From positions 1 through 47,755 of the forward strand of contig QJOU01000074.1 in assembly GCA_003265685.1 (NCBI GenBank): a stretch of DNA of 47,755 nt, in the 5' to 3' direction. Shown here in pieces: positions 46,209 through 47,755 of this stretch. Below the pieces are notes generated by a model. The model saw only the letters and a program-made list of their open reading frames with translations. It did no database searches and was not told where the DNA came from. The stretch's first letter is position 1, and every line of letters starts with the position of its first letter. The translations under genes and the position numbers were made by a program. This stretch comes from Piscinibacter caeni. GTDB taxonomy: Bacteria > Pseudomonadota > Gammaproteobacteria > Burkholderiales > Burkholderiaceae_C.

Positions 46209-46237
46209 GGGCCCGCCGAGCGGGCCCTTGTTGTTTG
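46209..46237 (+). terminator. Terminator after the cold-shock gene
   Basis: GGGCCCG (46209-46215) and CGGGCCC (46221-46227) with a 5-base loop, followed by TTGTTGTTT. Convergent with the RTX gene, which ends 18 bases further on. Confidence 0.75.
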
Positions 46238-46254
46238 ACGCCGTCGGCGGCCGG

Positions 46255-47755
46255 TCAGGACACGAACAGGTAGTCGCTCGGAGCGGTCGTCGCGACGTTG
46301 GCGAGCACGCCCAGCCACTGAAGCTCGGCAGCGCTCACAGCCGCGTCGGCATTAGACGCGCTGAAGTAGAAGATCCCGCTGTCCGTTCCGTTGTCGACGA
46401 CGAACAGGGTGGATGCACCAATCGCGTAGGCTGAACTGGCCGATCCGATCGCGGCGGCGGCCTTGGCAGCCGTGATCGGGCCGGTGATGTTGCCGGTCAC
46501 GATCACGAGTTCGGCATCGGGGCCGAAACCGCCCGGACCGACGACGACCGTCGCGCCTTCCACCACGAGGTCGCCATCGCCGACCGGTAGTGCGGTCTGC
46601 GCGAGCCGCACCTTGTCGACGCCGCTGACGAAATCGACCACTCGATCCGTGCCCACGCGGTTGGCGAACAGGAATGCGTCGGCGCCACCTCCGCCCGTGA
46701 GCGTATCGTTCCCGGCTTGGCCGCTCAGGGTGTCGTTGCCTGCACCGCCACTCAGTGTGTCCGCGCCACTGCCGCCGGTGAGAACGTTGGCGGCGGCGTT
46801 GCCGGTAAGGCGATTGGCCAAGGTGTTGCCGGTGCCGTTGATCGCGACGGACCCGGTGAGTTCGAGATTCTCGACTTGGTCACCGAGGCGGTGGGTCACG
46901 CTCGAACGCACCAGGTCGGTCCCTCCGCCTGCGGCCTCGAGTACGGTCACGGCCGCGTTCGTGACGAGATAGACGTCGTTGCCGGCGCCACCGTCGAGCG
47001 TGTCAGCCCCGCCGCCCCCGGAGAGCGTGTCGTTGCCTGCCAGCCCGCGCAGCAGGTTCGCGCCGGTGTTGCCGGTCAATCGGTTCGCACCGGCATTGCC
47101 GATGCCGGTCAATGGAGCGCTGCCCGTGAGCGTCAGGTTCTCGAGGGCCGACGCCAGCGTGTAGTCGATCGACGAGATTACGAGGTCGGTGCCGCCACCA
47201 GGGTTCTCGACGATGCGGTCCGTCGTGGCGCCGACCCGGTACACGTCGTCACTGATGCCGTAGCTCATCACCTTCACGCCGGCCGTGTCATCGTCCTCGA
47301 TGGTGATGGTCGCGAAGGGCGTGCCCACGCCAGCGTTGACGGCCGACACCAGCTCGAAGCGGAAGCTTTCGAGCGCCTCGACGGCCTGCGTCTCCGACAA
47401 CTCGATGCGCACGACCTTTGTCGTTTCCCCCGCTGCAAAGTACAGCGTACGCGTGCCCAATCCTTCAAAGTCGTAGCCGTTGGAATCAGCGGCGCCGTCG
47501 GCAGTGCCCTCTACAGTGCGATAGGTCACCGTCACCGGCGAACTGCTGGCGCCATTGAGCCTGACCACCACGTCCAGGTACCCGTCGCCCTCGGAAACCA
47601 GCATGTTTTCCACCGACACCATTGGTGCCACGTTCGTCGAGTCGCTCGCACCGATAACCGCCACGGCGTTCCCGTCAACGATTCCGGCCCCGACCGGGTT
47701 GCTCAGCACGAGGTTCAGTCGCTCCTGGCCTTCGGCTGCGCCGTCGTCGACCAGG
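46255..47755 (-). CDS. Calx-beta / RTX-repeat secreted protein, 5' truncated by window edge
   Basis: The minus-strand frame is open to position 47755, so the N-terminus is outside the window; about 500 codons are visible. In order: the end of one Calx-beta domain, a complete Calx-beta domain (NMLVSEGDGYLDVVVRL ... VEALESFRFELVSA ... ATITIEDDD), then two units of about 90 residues with VGATTDRIVENPGGGTDLV or VLEAAGGGTDLV, (L)ENL.LTGS and GN..ANRLTGN, joined to RTX nonapeptide runs (GGAGNDTLSG type). A C-terminal VVDF.SGVDKVRL segment and an aliphatic end (DYLFVS) fit type I secretion signals. Calcium-binding, secreted; adhesin or enzyme is unknown. Internal repeat structure is clear; the assignment of function is open. 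Confidence 0.88.
   Translation of the reverse strand, partial: LVDDGAAEGQERLNLVLSNPVGAGIVDGNAVAVIGASDSTNVAPMVSVENMLVSEGDGYLDVVVRLNGASSSPVTVTYRTVEGTADGAADSNGYDFEGLGTRTLYFAAGETTKVVRIELSETQAVEALESFRFELVSAVNAGVGTPFATITIEDDDTAGVKVMSYGISDDVYRVGATTDRIVENPGGGTDLVISSIDYTLASALENLTLTGSAPLTGIGNAGANRLTGNTGANLLRGLAGNDTLSGGGGADTLDGGAGNDVYLVTNAAVTVLEAAGGGTDLVRSSVTHRLGDQVENLELTGSVAINGTGNTLANRLTGNAAANVLTGGSGADTLSGGAGNDTLSGQAGNDTLTGGGGADAFLFANRVGTDRVVDFVSGVDKVRLAQTALPVGDGDLVVEGATVVVGPGGFGPDAELVIVTGNITGPITAAKAAAAIGSASSAYAIGASTLFVVDNGTDSGIFYFSASNADAAVSAAELQWLGVLANVATTAPSDYLFVS

Noticed and set aside
46690-47100. DNA-level tandem repeats in the RTX region as a separate repeat element
   Set aside because: They encode the nonapeptide repeats of the RTX protein and are explained by it.

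Overview
The window is about 48 kb of very GC-rich chromosomal DNA from a betaproteobacterium, most likely a Burkholderiales member of the Rubrivivax / Methylibium / Leptothrix type. The reasons are the surE-pcm-nlpD-rpoS block, the HU / tRNA-Val / ppiD arrangement, the tmk-holB-pilZ-tatD-ankyrin order, the cysS-glycosylase-accA-tilS-lysC-tRNA-Ser order and the strong GC bias at third codon positions. The lineage is inferred from gene order and protein style; no search was run. Most of the window is housekeeping backbone.

Layout. 1-4.7 kb: end of a TonB-C-like protein, pgsA, a DMT exporter, HU with a strong sigma-70 promoter, tRNA-Val(UAC), ppiD and tRNA-His(GUG). 4.7-7.6 kb (minus): ltnD-otnK-otnC, a four-carbon sugar-acid catabolic operon. 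7.6-10.7 kb (minus): a NarL-type response regulator followed by its multi-TM sensor kinase. 10.7-15.4 kb: a quinone oxidoreductase (minus), then surE-pcm-nlpD-rpoS (plus). 15.4-18.6 kb: an iron-dependent alcohol dehydrogenase diverging from an HSL-type esterase and a thioesterase-GNAT fusion. The gap between them is filled almost entirely by a 269-bp palindromic element with 31-bp terminal inverted repeats. 18.6-20.9 kb (minus): ygfZ, a DUF4936-like gene and an NRDE/TANGO2 protein. 20.9-25.5 kb (plus): mltG-tmk-holB-pilZ-tatD-ankyrin.

25.6-33.7 kb is the accessory part. It starts with a small conserved protein. A MerR regulator is divergent from a DUF2938-flavodoxin-DUF2798 operon across a 19-bp-spacer promoter. 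A DUF3703 / FixH-like / di-haem peroxidase group faces a divergent AraC regulator. A decayed LamG-domain fragment and a GH74-type lipoprotein close the region, which ends at the 3' side of tRNA-Ser(GCU), a common boundary between backbone and accessory DNA.

33.9-39.7 kb (minus) is tRNA-Ser, lysC, tilS, accA, a 3-methyladenine glycosylase and cysS. 39.9-43.1 kb (plus) is a TPR protein, two cyclophilins (periplasmic and cytoplasmic), lpxH and mtfA. 43.1-45.8 kb (minus) is clpS-clpA, divergent from a cold-shock gene. The window closes inside a large Calx-beta / RTX-repeat secreted protein that runs off the right edge.

The strongest non-routine signals are the palindromic element at 16547-16815, the MerR operator-promoter at 26366-26396, and the LamG remnant next to the GH74 gene. 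I saw no CRISPR array, prophage, rRNA or transposase gene.
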